Shown one piece after another: positions 34,463-43,145 of a stretch of 64,000 nt of DNA. The stretch covers positions 62,001-126,000 of the forward strand of contig MDLF01000096.1 of assembly GCA_001730095.1 (NCBI GenBank). The letters run 5' to 3'. The notes beneath the pieces are model-generated. The model was not told where the DNA came from. It saw only the letters and a list, made by a program, of their open reading frames with translations, and did no database searches. How positions within the stretch are numbered: the first letter of the stretch is position 1; the number at the start of each line of letters is the position of its first letter. The position numbers were made by a program, and so were the translations under genes. The DNA comes from Rhodobacteraceae bacterium (ex Bugula neritina AB1). GTDB lineage: Bacteria; Pseudomonadota; Alphaproteobacteria; Rhodobacterales; Rhodobacteraceae.

Positions 34463-35503
34463 TCAGTCGAACGTTCCGGCGACACGGCCCAGAAGCATGA
34501 AGGCGCGGGCGGTGCGGGTGTTGCCAAGGGCGGAAATCTCGCCGTCGGTGGCTTCCGACTCAAATTCCGCGAACATCTGGTCGAAGCGGCGCAGAAAGTG
34601 ATGTGCCGCGTCGCGAAAGATCGGATCCTGCTTCATCCGGGCTGCGGTCAGTGCCAGAGACGTCCGGTCGCGCACGCCGCCCAGAGCGGCCACTGCACGG
34701 CCGCGCGCGCCCTGGCCGAACTGGCGCCAGATCTCAGGCCTGGCCATATCGGGGCGCAGGTCGTCCATGTAGATACCGTCCTGGCTGAGCAGCGTCAGAA
34801 CATCCTGGGCCGCCTGAACCACCTGTGCAGCCTTGCGATCTTTGAGTGCCGCCCGCAGCGCGGCAAAGCCGTCCGTGTCCTCGGCGGTTTCCGGGAAGTT
34901 CAATGCGCGGATGAACTGCTCTGCGGGCAAGGGGGGCGCGGTGTCCGCAGCGCGGGTGCCAAGCGCCAGCGACCCTTGTCCGGCTGCCGTGATCTCTGCC
35001 GCCTCAGCCGGGATGGCCGGGCGTATCGGATCGGCACGGCGGCTGGTGTGGAAGGTGGCCAGTGTGGTTTCTGTTTTGCGGGTGGCCTCGGCGATCTCCT
35101 CCAGGCGTTTAGCCACCGAAGTCTCTGCCACGCCGGCATGCTGCTGTGCCTGGGCCAGATAGCTCTGTCGCAGCCCATCGATGGCGGCTTGCAGCTGTTC
35201 GCTTTCTTCTCGCATCACCCGGGCCGAACGCGCCGCTGAGGCAGCAACCCACAGCATTGCCAATGGCAGGACAACCGCCAGCACGCTGGTGATCAGATCC
35301 GCCCATTGCGCCAGCCCGCTGCCTTCCGGAGCAAAAACATAAATGCCGACAATGGCCAGCAGCCACAGCGCACCAAGGGCAATGGCTGCCATTTCAGCAC
35401 CGCCCAGCCCGTTGCCTTCAGACCCGTCCAGCCGCCGCAGCGGGCTGCTGCCTGCGGGACGGGAACCGGGACCTGGACTGCTGCTGGAGCCTGTCATGAA
35501 CAC
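34463..35503 (-). CDS. Membrane protein with coiled coil, unknown function
   Basis: A 346-residue protein. A disordered Ser/Pro/Gly N-terminus (about 1-35) is followed by two membrane helices (about 37-57 and 67-87), an alpha-helical coiled-coil region (about 90-150), and a C-terminal helical domain (about 190-346) with ARPEIWRQFGQGARGRAVA and FRDAAHHFLRRFDQMFAEFE. It lies 15 bases downstream of greA on the same strand and is probably cotranscribed with it. I do not recognise the family. Confidence 0.75.
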   Translation of the reverse strand: MFMTGSSSSPGPGSRPAGSSPLRRLDGSEGNGLGGAEMAAIALGALWLLAIVGIYVFAPEGSGLAQWADLITSVLAVVLPLAMLWVAASAARSARVMREESEQLQAAIDGLRQSYLAQAQQHAGVAETSVAKRLEEIAEATRKTETTLATFHTSRRADPIRPAIPAEAAEITAAGQGSLALGTRAADTAPPLPAEQFIRALNFPETAEDTDGFAALRAALKDRKAAQVVQAAQDVLTLLSQDGIYMDDLRPDMARPEIWRQFGQGARGRAVAALGGVRDRTSLALTAARMKQDPIFRDAAHHFLRRFDQMFAEFESEATDGEISALGNTRTARAFMLLGRVAGTFD

Positions 35504-35518
35504 ATGAATCCTTGCTGG

Positions 35519-35989
35519 TCAGGAATAGACAATCTTGAGGATCTCGTAGGCACGCTCGCCGCCCGGCGTGCGCACTTCCACGCTGTCGCCTTCGTCTTTG
35601 CCGATCAAGGCACGGGCGATCGGAGACTTGATGTTCAAGAGACCCGCTTCAATGTTGGCTTCGTGCTCACCGACGATCTGCCAGGTTTTCTCCTCGTCGG
35701 TGTCTTCATCCACCACGGTCACCTTGGCGCCAAATTTGATGGCGCCGGACAGCTTTGCCGGGTTGATCACATCTGCCAGCGACAGGACGCCCTCCAGCTC
35801 CTTGATGCGGCCCTCGATGAAGGACTGCTTTTCGCGGGCTGAGTGGTATTCAGCGTTTTCCGACAGGTCGCCCAGCTCGCGCGCTTCGGCGATGGCCTGA
35901 ATGATGGCCGGGCGTTCGACGGACTTCAGGTTCTTCAGTTCACTTTCCAGCGCGGTGAAACCCGCTGGGGTCATCGGGATCTTTTCCAT
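35519..35989 (-). CDS. greA: Transcription elongation factor GreA
   Basis: A 156-residue GreA that rescues backtracked RNA polymerase. The N-terminal coiled coil carries [20 protein letters not shown] and [20 protein letters not shown] (with the conserved acidic tip DLSENAEY), and the C-terminal FKBP-like domain ends [18 protein letters not shown]. Length and motifs are standard. An unknown membrane protein gene follows 15 bases downstream. Confidence 0.96.
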   Translation of the reverse strand: MEKIPMTPAGFTALESELKNLKSVERPAIIQAIAEARELGDLSENAEYHSAREKQSFIEGRIKELEGVLSLADVINPAKLSGAIKFGAKVTVVDEDTDEEKTWQIVGEHEANIEAGLLNIKSPIARALIGKDEGDSVEVRTPGGERAYEILKIVYS

Positions 35990-36233
35990 GTGATTGGTCC
36001 AGGTCGCTTATTGTTCTTGTCTCTAGGAAAACCGCAGCCCCGCAGCATGAGCCGCGGGGCCTCCGGTCCGGTTAACAAACACCTGACCCAATCCGGCGCC
36101 CGATTTCAAGTGGGCGTGAACCCCAGGCGCAGGGAAATCTGCCTAAGCAGGCGGTTTGGGCGGATTTTCCACAGATATGCGCGGGAAGATGCCGCGCTCA
36201 GGCATCAGCGACGGGGTCGCCTGCCAGAGAATA

Positions 36234-36614
36234 TCAATCATATTGCACGGCTTCGAATTCTATGCCGTTGTCATCGTGGAAATAGAACCGGCGGCCGGGT
36301 TCGTAGTCGCCATGGTTCATCGGGGTGAAACCGGCGGCCTTTACGGCGGCTTCGGTGGTGTCCAGATCGTCGACGATCACTGCCAAATGATTGAGCCCGC
36401 CGATGATGCCATAGCTTTCCGGCGCCGTATCGGCCGGTTCACGCGGCGTGTACAGCGCCAGGTAGCTGTCCTCTGCGCCGATATGCACTGTGTAGCCGCC
36501 ATTCTTGGCCTCGCCCTGCCAGCGCACATGCCAGCCGAAAACCTGCTTCATCCATGTCGCGGTGGAATTGGGGTCGGCGACGGTGACGTTTGCATGTTCC
36601 AGAACTGCGCTCAT
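36234..36614 (-). CDS. VOC-family (glyoxalase/bleomycin-resistance-like) protein
   Basis: A 126-residue VOC-fold protein: MSAVLEHANVTVADPNSTAT opens the first beta-alpha module and GIIGGLNHLAVIVDDLDTTE the second, ending FYFHDDNGIEFEAVQYD, where His and Glu are in metal-ligand positions. The start is the ATG after GGAGATTTCCA. It is transcribed divergently from soxR across a SoxR-box-like dyad, suggesting induction by redox-cycling compounds. The substrate is unknown. Confidence 0.88.
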   Translation of the reverse strand: MSAVLEHANVTVADPNSTATWMKQVFGWHVRWQGEAKNGGYTVHIGAEDSYLALYTPREPADTAPESYGIIGGLNHLAVIVDDLDTTEAAVKAAGFTPMNHGDYEPGRRFYFHDDNGIEFEAVQYD

Positions 36615-36672
36615 TGGAAATCTCCTTCTGCTCCGAGCAAATCTGTTGATAAGACTCACTGTAATTTCTAAA

Positions 36673-36690
36673 CCTAACTTTAGCTCAAGG
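36673..36690. promoter_or_regulatory. Candidate SoxR operator between the VOC gene and soxR
   Basis: The 18-base sequence CCTAACTTTAGCTCAAGG matches 12 of 18 positions of the E. coli soxS operator as I recall it (CCTCAAGTTAACTTGAGG), including the CCT/AGG ends and the central TA. On the minus strand it is preceded by ATTACC, overlapping the operator as the -35 does at soxS, so control of the VOC gene is the likelier use. The -10 region is weak by eye. Confidence 0.6.
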
Positions 36691-36711
36691 TAATTTTTCA
36701 GGAGTTTCTCC

Positions 36712-37191
36712 ATGCCCTCCACAGCTGGGATATCCATTGGCTCTCTGTCCGAACGCACCGGCCTCGCCGTATCGGCCATTCGCTATTACGAAGCACAGGG
36801 GTTGGTAGAACCTTGGCGCAATGCGGGCGGACAAAGACGGTTTCACCGGGCAGATATCCGGCGGATGAGTTTCATCATGATTGCGCAGCAGTTTGGCTTC
36901 TCGCTGCCCCAGATCCGTGGCTTCCTGAAGACCCTGCCTGGGGGACGGACGCCGACAAAAGAGGACTGGGCGCGGATCTCCGAAGGGTTTCGCGCGCATC
37001 TGGATCAGCGAATCGAAACATTGGTCAAATTGCGCGACAATCTGGACGGCTGCATAGGCTGCGGCTGTCTTTCGCTTCCGAATTGCAAACTTTACAACCC
37101 CGAAGACAAAGCGGCAGAGAGGGGGCAGGGACCCCGTTACCTGATGGGAGACAGCCCTGAGACCGGAACCGGGGCGGAAAACGCACCTTGA
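36712..37191 (+). CDS. soxR: Redox-sensitive MerR-family activator SoxR
   Basis: A 159-residue MerR-family regulator. The N-terminal winged helix shows GSLSERTGLAVSAIRYYEAQ and GGQRRFHRADIRRM; a dimerisation helix follows. The C-terminal cluster motif C114-x2-C117-x-C119-x5-C125 (CIGCGCLSLPNC) binds the 2Fe-2S centre that senses redox-active compounds. A GGAG lies 8 bases upstream of the ATG. The only divergent neighbour is the VOC gene, a probable target. No soxS is present, as usual outside enteric bacteria. Confidence 0.93.
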   Translation: MPSTAGISIGSLSERTGLAVSAIRYYEAQGLVEPWRNAGGQRRFHRADIRRMSFIMIAQQFGFSLPQIRGFLKTLPGGRTPTKEDWARISEGFRAHLDQRIETLVKLRDNLDGCIGCGCLSLPNCKLYNPEDKAAERGQGPRYLMGDSPETGTGAENAP

Positions 37192-37360
37192 GTGACGAAA
37201 ATGGACGCACTTTTTGTCTCAGTTGCCTGTTTTACAGGTGGTTGTCGCGGAGTTTGGATTGACCCAAGGGGGCGCCAAAGGCTAAGCAGCCGCGAAAGAA
37301 AATTGCGCCCGCATGACCCTGTGGGGCCGGTAGCGAACAGAAAGCCAAGGAGCGCCGCAA

Positions 37361-39010
37361 ATGGCCGAGATTGAACGCGAAGCGATGGAATACGACGTAG
37401 TGATCGTCGGGGCCGGCCCTGCCGGTCTGTCTGCGGCCATCCGCCTGAAACAGCTGGACAGCGACCTTGAGGTCGTGGTGCTGGAAAAGGGCTCGGAAGT
37501 GGGCGCGCATATCCTGTCCGGCGCAGTTCTGGACCCCTGCGGCCTGAACGCGCTGATCCCTGACTGGAAAGAAAAAGGTGCGCCGCTGAACGTCGAGGTC
37601 AAGGAAGACAACTTCCTGATGCTGGGCGAGGGCGGCCAGATCCGCATTCCCAACTTCCCGATGCCGCCGCTGATGAACAACCACGGCAACTACATCGTCT
37701 CCATGGGCAATGTCTGCCGCTGGATGGCAGAGCAGGCCGAGGAACTGGGCATCGAGATCTTCCCGGGCATGGCGTGCTCGGAACTGGTCTATGGTGATAG
37801 CGGTGAAGTCAAAGGCGTCATTGCCGGCGAATTCGGCAAGAACCCCGACGGCACCCCCGGCCCGTCTTACGAGCCCGGCATGGAGCTGCACGGCAAATAT
37901 GTCTTCATCTCCGAAGGCGTGCGCGGTTCGCTGGCCAAGGAAGTGATCAACAAATACGATCTGGCGGCCGGCAAGGACGTGCAGAAATACGGCGTTGGCA
38001 TGAAAGAGATCTGGGAGATCGACCCTGCCAAGCACAAGGAAGGTACCGTCACCCACACCATGGGTTGGCCGCTGGGCTCCAATGCGGGCGGTGGTTCGTT
38101 CATCTACCACCTGGACAACAACCAGGTTTATGTCGGTTTCGTGGTGCACCTGAACTACAAGAACCCGCACCTGTTCCCCTACATGGAATTCCAGCGTTTC
38201 AAGCACCATCCGGTGGTTGCCGACCTGCTGAAAGGCGGCAAGCGCGTGGCCTACGGCGCCCGTGCCATCACTGAAGGCGGCTATCAGTCGATGCCGAAAC
38301 TGGTCGCACCCGGCGTGGCGCTGCTGGGCTGCTCTGCCGGTATGGTCAACGTGCCGCGCATCAAGGGCAACCACAACGCAATGCTGTCGGGCAAAGCCGC
38401 AGCTGAGGCGGCCTATGACGCGATCAAGGCAGAGCGTTCGGGCGACGAACTGACCGCCTATGAGACCGATGTCCGCGACGGCGCTATCGGCAAAGATCTC
38501 AAGATGGTCCGCAACGTCAAGCCGATGTGGTCCAAATGGGGGCTGACGGCCTCTCTGATGCTGGGCGGTCTGGACATGTGGACCAACAACATCCTGGGCT
38601 TCTCGCTGTTCGGCACCCTGAGCCATGGCAAGAACGACGCCGAATCGACCGAAGAAGCATCAAAGCACAAGCCTATCGACTATCCGAAACCCGATGGCGT
38701 GCTGTCCTTTGACCGTCTGACCAACGTGTCCTTCGCAATGACCAACCACGAGGAAAGCCAGCCCTGCCACCTGCAGCTGGGCAACGCCGACACTCCGATC
38801 GCGGTCAACCTGCCCAAGTTCGCAGAACCGGCGCAGCGCTACTGCCCGGCCGGCGTCTACGAAGTGGTTGAAAACGATGGCAAGCCCGAGTTCGTGGTCA
38901 ACTTCCAGAACTGCGTCCACTGCAAGACCTGCGACATCAAGGACCCGTCCCAGAACATCACCTGGACCACGCCCCAGGGCGGCGACGGCCCGAACTACCC
39001 GAACATGTAA
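37361..39010 (+). CDS. Electron transfer flavoprotein-ubiquinone oxidoreductase
   Basis: A 549-residue ETF-QO that passes electrons from reduced ETF to ubiquinone in the inner membrane. The FAD-binding motif VIVGAGPAGLSAAIRLKQL lies near residue 13; LGCSAGMVNVPRIKGNHNAM is the second flavin segment. The C-terminal 4Fe-4S ligands are Cys495 (CPAGVYE) and Cys518, 521 and 524 (NCVHCKTC). It would serve acyl-CoA dehydrogenases such as the one at 24.8 kb. A hairpin with a short T-run follows the stop. Confidence 0.96.
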   Translation: MAEIEREAMEYDVVIVGAGPAGLSAAIRLKQLDSDLEVVVLEKGSEVGAHILSGAVLDPCGLNALIPDWKEKGAPLNVEVKEDNFLMLGEGGQIRIPNFPMPPLMNNHGNYIVSMGNVCRWMAEQAEELGIEIFPGMACSELVYGDSGEVKGVIAGEFGKNPDGTPGPSYEPGMELHGKYVFISEGVRGSLAKEVINKYDLAAGKDVQKYGVGMKEIWEIDPAKHKEGTVTHTMGWPLGSNAGGGSFIYHLDNNQVYVGFVVHLNYKNPHLFPYMEFQRFKHHPVVADLLKGGKRVAYGARAITEGGYQSMPKLVAPGVALLGCSAGMVNVPRIKGNHNAMLSGKAAAEAAYDAIKAERSGDELTAYETDVRDGAIGKDLKMVRNVKPMWSKWGLTASLMLGGLDMWTNNILGFSLFGTLSHGKNDAESTEEASKHKPIDYPKPDGVLSFDRLTNVSFAMTNHEESQPCHLQLGNADTPIAVNLPKFAEPAQRYCPAGVYEVVENDGKPEFVVNFQNCVHCKTCDIKDPSQNITWTTPQGGDGPNYPNM

Positions 39011-39025
39011 CGGGAACGTTAGGAT

Positions 39026-39050
39026 TCCGGCGGGCTTTTGCCGGATTTTA
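39026..39050 (+). terminator. Intrinsic terminator after the ETF-QO gene
   Basis: A TCCGGC / GCCGGA stem with an 8-base loop is followed by TTTTAT. A second stem TGGGGCGG / CCGCCCCA lies directly after it (39051-39074). Confidence 0.6.
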
Positions 39051-39146
39051 TGGGGCGGTCCTCGGGCCGCCCCATTGCGTGTTGACGGGCGCCGCACTAC
39101 GCTTTCTTAGAAGAGCAAAGAGCAGTAAACCGTAAGGGGATCCCCA

Positions 39147-40862
39147 GTGCCCGTATCCATTCTTCGCAGCTTGTCCTGTGCGGCCCTGATGGCCGCCGCC
39201 ACCGCACCCGCAGTGCAGGCCGGGGGATTGGCAGGATCCTACCTGGCCGGACGGGCCGCGACCTATGACAGCGACTTCGCCTCAGCGGCGCTCTATTACA
39301 CTCAGGCGCTGGCGCGCGATCCGCACAACCCGCTGCTGATGGAAAACGTGGTGTTTGCCCAGCTCGCCATGGGGCAGGCAGAGCTTGCGGTGCCGGTGGC
39401 TGAACGGCTGCGCCAGACAGGCGCCCGCAGCCAGGTTGCCAATATCGTCTCGGCGGGCGGCCATGCCGCCAGGGGCGACTATCAAGCCATTCTGGACCGC
39501 GACCCCGAGCAGGACGCGATCCATCCGCTGGTGGACGGGTTGCTGGAAGGCTGGGCGCAGGTTGGTGCGGGCTCGGTCTCCGGTGCGCTGGACGCATTTG
39601 ACGGACTGGTCAAGGATGGCAGCCTGAAACCTTTCGTGCTTTATCACCGGGCCCTGGCGCTGGCCTCTGCCGGCGACTATGGCGGCGCCGAGGAAATCTT
39701 TGCCGAAGAGAACGGCCGTCTGGCCACTCTCAGCCGCCGTGCTGCGGTGGCACGGGTGCAGATCCTGTCGCAGCTGGGCCGCAATGAGGATGCCCGCAAA
39801 GCGCTGGCCGCCGCTTTTGGCAGCAGTCTCGACCCCGGACTGGAGACACTGGACGCACGGCTCGCTGCCGGTGAAACCCTGGCATACACCATTGCCCCCA
39901 GTCCGCAGGACGGCATTGCCGAGGTGTTCTTTACCCTCGGCGCGGCGCTGAATGGCGATACCGCTAATGATTATGTGTTGATGTATGCCCGCATGGCAGC
40001 CTCGTTGCGCCCGGATCACGTGGATGCCATCCTGCTCAGCGCAAGCCTCTTGGATCAGCTGGGCCGCTATGAGCTGTCTGTTGCCACCTACAAGCAGGTG
40101 CCTGCCGACCACCCGGACTATCACGCGGCCGAAATGGGCCGGGCAGAGGCGCTGCGCCGCGCCGCCAAGCCGGATGCCGCCATCGAAGTGCTGGAGAAAC
40201 TGGCCCGCGACTTTCCCGGCCAGCCCGGCGTTTACATCAGTCTGGGCGATCTGCTGCGCCAAGAGGAAGACTACGCTGCAGCCGCCCGTGCCTATGACAA
40301 GGCGCTGGACAAAACACCTGAGGATTCCTCCAGCCGTTGGTTCCTGTATTATGCCCGCGGCATCTGCCACGAGCGCCTGGACCAGTGGCCGCAGGCAGAG
40401 GCCGACTTTCGCGCGTCTCTGGAGCTGGACCCGAACCGACCGCAGGTGCTGAACTACCTCGGTTATTCGCTGGTGGAGAAAAGCAGCAAGCTGGATGAGG
40501 CACTGGACATGATCGAGCGCGCGGTTGCCGCGCGCCCCGACTCCGGGTTCATCGTCGACTCCTTGGGCTGGGTGCTCTACCGCATGGGCCAGTTCGGCGA
40601 GGCCGTCGCCCATATGGAGCGTGCAGTGGAACTGATGCCGGTCGACCCGGTGGTCAACGACCATCTGGGCGACGTTTATTGGGCGGTGGGCCGCGAGCGC
40701 GAAGCGGAATTTCAATGGAAGCGCGCACTGTCGTTCATTGACCCAGAGGACACAGACGGCGAAGCCGACCCTGAGCGCATCCGCCGCAAGCTGGAAGTCG
40801 GCCTCGACGCGGTTCTGGCCGAGGAAGGCGCCAAGCCTCTGAAGGTCGCCAATGGCGGCTGA
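39147..40862 (+). CDS. Exported tetratricopeptide-repeat protein
   Basis: A 571-residue protein with a GTG start preceded by TAAGGGGA and a signal peptide (to about residue 25, ATAPAVQAGG). Most of the rest is helical TPR repeats; clear ones are at about 345-480 (GVYISLGDLLRQEEDYAAAA, then SLELDPNRPQVLNYLGYSLV, and VDPVVNDHLGDVYWAVGRER). It probably acts as a scaffold in the periplasm or at the outer membrane. Its last 11 bases overlap ispE, so the two are coupled. Confidence 0.9.
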   Translation: MPVSILRSLSCAALMAAATAPAVQAGGLAGSYLAGRAATYDSDFASAALYYTQALARDPHNPLLMENVVFAQLAMGQAELAVPVAERLRQTGARSQVANIVSAGGHAARGDYQAILDRDPEQDAIHPLVDGLLEGWAQVGAGSVSGALDAFDGLVKDGSLKPFVLYHRALALASAGDYGGAEEIFAEENGRLATLSRRAAVARVQILSQLGRNEDARKALAAAFGSSLDPGLETLDARLAAGETLAYTIAPSPQDGIAEVFFTLGAALNGDTANDYVLMYARMAASLRPDHVDAILLSASLLDQLGRYELSVATYKQVPADHPDYHAAEMGRAEALRRAAKPDAAIEVLEKLARDFPGQPGVYISLGDLLRQEEDYAAAARAYDKALDKTPEDSSSRWFLYYARGICHERLDQWPQAEADFRASLELDPNRPQVLNYLGYSLVEKSSKLDEALDMIERAVAARPDSGFIVDSLGWVLYRMGQFGEAVAHMERAVELMPVDPVVNDHLGDVYWAVGREREAEFQWKRALSFIDPEDTDGEADPERIRRKLEVGLDAVLAEEGAKPLKVANGG

Positions 40863-41673
40863 CGTCGCAGCACCCGCCAAGATCAACCTGACCCTGCATG
40901 TGACCGGCCGCCGCGGCGACGGATATCACCTGCTGGATTCGCTGGTGGTTTTTGCCGATACCGGTGACCGATTGCGCTTTGATCCGGGCAGTGAATTGAC
41001 GCTGGAGGTCTCTGGTCTGTTTGCAAAGGGCGTGCCCGCAGATCAGCGCAATCTGGTGTGGAGAGCTGCGGAAGGGGCGGGGTGGGCCGGGCGGATTTCC
41101 CTCGACAAACAATTGCCTCACGGTGCCGGCATCGGTGGCGGATCCTCGGATGCCGCCGCCATTCTGCGCTGGATTGCCGGGCAGGGCGGCAGCATTCCTG
41201 CAGACCTGCCCCTGTCGCTGGGAGCGGATGTGCCGGTCTGCATGGCAGCTCGCGCGGCCCGGATGCAGGGGATCGGCGAGCAGGTAACGCCGGTGCAATT
41301 GCCCGAACTGCACGCGCTTATTGTCAATCCTGGCGCGCATGTCCCGACGGGGGGGGTGTTTTCAGCGCTCGCCTGCCGCAACAACCCGCCGATGCCGGCG
41401 GAAATCCCTGCCTTCACGGAGGTAAAAGACTGCGCCGCCTGGCTGGCAGAGCAGCGCAACGACCTGGAGACCCCGGCCATCGCCGTTGCTCCGGAAATCG
41501 ACCGGGTTCTGTCGGATCTTCGCAATACCCGACAGGTTTTGCTGGCGCGTATGTCCGGTTCCGGCGCCACCTGCTTTGCGCTCTATCCCACAAAAAAAGC
41601 CGCCCATATGGCGGCTTATGAAATCGGCGCCGAACACCCTGGATGGTGGTGCAGCGCCGCTACTCTGACCTGA
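40852..41673 (+). CDS. ispE: 4-diphosphocytidyl-2-C-methyl-D-erythritol kinase
   Basis: A 273-residue GHMP kinase of the MEP isoprenoid pathway. It shows APAKINLTLHVTGRRGDGYH at the N-terminus, the ATP-binding loop LPHGAGIGGGSSDAAA (88-103) and the C-terminal MSGSGATCFALYP. The ATG lies inside the end of the TPR gene. The polyprenyl diphosphate synthase encoded convergently downstream uses products of this pathway. Confidence 0.95.
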   Translation: MAADVAAPAKINLTLHVTGRRGDGYHLLDSLVVFADTGDRLRFDPGSELTLEVSGLFAKGVPADQRNLVWRAAEGAGWAGRISLDKQLPHGAGIGGGSSDAAAILRWIAGQGGSIPADLPLSLGADVPVCMAARAARMQGIGEQVTPVQLPELHALIVNPGAHVPTGGVFSALACRNNPPMPAEIPAFTEVKDCAAWLAEQRNDLETPAIAVAPEIDRVLSDLRNTRQVLLARMSGSGATCFALYPTKKAAHMAAYEIGAEHPGWWCSAATLT

Positions 41674-41701
41674 CAGTCCGCGCCCGACTCCGCAACAGGA
41701 C

Positions 41702-41855
41702 CTCCCGCCCGCGGCCCGGCGCATCAAAGATGCTTGCCCGCCGTTGGGCCTGGCGCCGCGCTGGCGCACGGCGCGCCACCGTATGTCGCTTCTTTCTGGT
41801 CAAAAATCCCCGGGAGTGAGGCCATCAGGCCGAGGGGGCAGCGCCCCCCTCTTTC
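41702..41855 (+). repeat. Intergenic repeat, copy C (modules 1, 2 and 3)
   Basis: The longest copy. Module 1: CTCCCGCC (41702-41709), GCATC-aaa-GATGC (41721-41733), TTGGGCC, GGCGCCGCGC with GCACGGCGC. Module 2: CTTCTTTCTGGTCAAAAATC (from 41789). Module 3: GGCCATCAGGCC then GGGGGC-agc-GCCCCC (to 41851). It occupies the 200-base gap between ispE and the convergent prenyl synthase gene. Confidence 0.85.
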
Positions 41856-41873
41856 TTGAAAGAACTACCCGTC

Positions 41874-42872
41874 TCAGTTCAGCCGTGACACCACATAGTC
41901 CGCCAGGTCGCTCAGCATGCTGCGGATTTCATGATCGGGCAGCGCCTGCAGCGCATCCCGCGCTTTGGCAGCCCAGCCATAGGCATCCGCGCGGGTGGCC
42001 TCCAGCGTCTTGTACTTGGCCATCAGCGCCAGCGCCTGCTCCAGGTCGCCCTCTTCCTGCTTGCCCTTCTCGATGGTGCGCATCCAAAAGACGCGTTCTT
42101 CGTCCGTCGCCCGCGCCACTGCCTTGATCACCGGCAGGGTCAGTTTGCGTTCGCGGAAATCATCGCCGACATTCTTGCCGGTGGCCTTGCTGTCGCCCTG
42201 GTAGTCCAGCAGGTCATCAGCGATCTGGAAGGCAATTCCCAGCGCATCACCATAATCAAACAGCGCCTTCACCTGATCCTCAGACGCGCCGGCAATCACG
42301 CCGCCCACTTCGGTTGCCGCCGAGAACAGTGCCGCAGTCTTGCCGCGCACCACCTGCAGATAGATGTCCTCATCCGTCTTCAGGTTCGACGCTGCGGTCA
42401 TCTGCAGCACCTCGCCTTCGGCAATGGTGGCAGAGGCGTTGGCCAGAATGTCCAGCACCCGCATAGAGCCGGTTTCGACCATCAGCTGGAAGCTGCGGGA
42501 AAACAGGTAGTCGCCAACCAGAACCGAGCTTTTGTTGTCCCATAACAGGTTCGCAGTAGGCCGCCCGCGCCGCTGGCTGCTTTCGTCGACAACATCGTCA
42601 TGCAGCAGGGTGGCAGTGTGGATGAATTCCACTGTGGCCGCCAGTTTCAGGTGGTGGTCACCCTGGTATCCACAGAGCCGCGCCGCCGCCAGTGTCAGCA
42701 TCGGCCGCAGCCGCTTGCCGCCTGCTTCGACCAGATGCGCGGTGACTTCGGGGATGCGCGGCGCATGTTTGGACGCCATCCGGGTCCGGATCAGCGCATT
42801 CACCGCGTCCAGTTCCTGGCTCAGTGTCGCGGCCAGCATCTCATGCGGCTTCCGGGTCATCACTTGGTCCAT
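41874..42872 (-). CDS. ispB: Polyprenyl diphosphate synthase (ubiquinone side chain)
   Basis: A 332-residue trans-isoprenyl diphosphate synthase. The first aspartate-rich motif is LLHDDVVDESSQRRG (DDVVD at 92-96) and the second is FQIADDLLDYQG near 220; GGKRLRPML and the family lysines/arginines are in place. I use the ATG of MDQVMTRKPH because AGGA lies 5 bases upstream; a GTG 12 codons earlier is the alternative. It probably makes the long ubiquinone tail used by UbiA. Chain length cannot be read reliably by eye. Confidence 0.92.
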   Translation of the reverse strand: MDQVMTRKPHEMLAATLSQELDAVNALIRTRMASKHAPRIPEVTAHLVEAGGKRLRPMLTLAAARLCGYQGDHHLKLAATVEFIHTATLLHDDVVDESSQRRGRPTANLLWDNKSSVLVGDYLFSRSFQLMVETGSMRVLDILANASATIAEGEVLQMTAASNLKTDEDIYLQVVRGKTAALFSAATEVGGVIAGASEDQVKALFDYGDALGIAFQIADDLLDYQGDSKATGKNVGDDFRERKLTLPVIKAVARATDEERVFWMRTIEKGKQEEGDLEQALALMAKYKTLEATRADAYGWAAKARDALQALPDHEIRSMLSDLADYVVSRLN

Positions 42873-42929
42873 CACTTTCCTGCTCGCAAGGCTCGACAAG
42901 GCCTGCACCTTGCCCTTAGATCCATCCCC

Positions 42930-43145
42930 ATGAAAGAGCTTTTACGCAGCACCGATCCGACGATCATGGCCTTTGCCTCCGCCCTTCTTGAGGGAGAGGA
43001 TATAGACTGCTTTCAAATGGACGTAAATATGAGCATCCTGGAAGGCGGGATCGGAATTTTCCCGCGTCGCCTGATGGTGCATGAAGATGACTATTATGAA
43101 GCCGTGATCGTGATGCGCGACAATGAAATCCCGTTGGGACGATGA
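42930..43145 (+). CDS. DUF2007-type small protein
   Basis: A 71-residue protein, MKELLRSTDPTIMAFASALL then EGEDIDCFQMDVNMSILEGG and a basic RRLMVHEDDYYEA segment. The shape (start KELLRTtdp...al..a..LL...gI..fv.d..mS) matches the DUF2007 'putative signal transducing' family. No biochemical role is established. It is divergent from the prenyl synthase gene, and its stop overlaps the methyltransferase start by 4 bases. Confidence 0.85.
   Translation: MKELLRSTDPTIMAFASALLEGEDIDCFQMDVNMSILEGGIGIFPRRLMVHEDDYYEAVIVMRDNEIPLGR

Noticed and set aside
37232-38626. A 464-codon minus-strand frame across the ETF-QO gene
   Set aside because: The plus-strand gene has complete FAD and iron-sulfur motifs; the antisense translation has no recognisable domain.
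39282-40886. A 534-codon minus-strand frame across the TPR and ispE genes
   Set aside because: Shadow of TPR coding sequence; no ribosome site or family resemblance.
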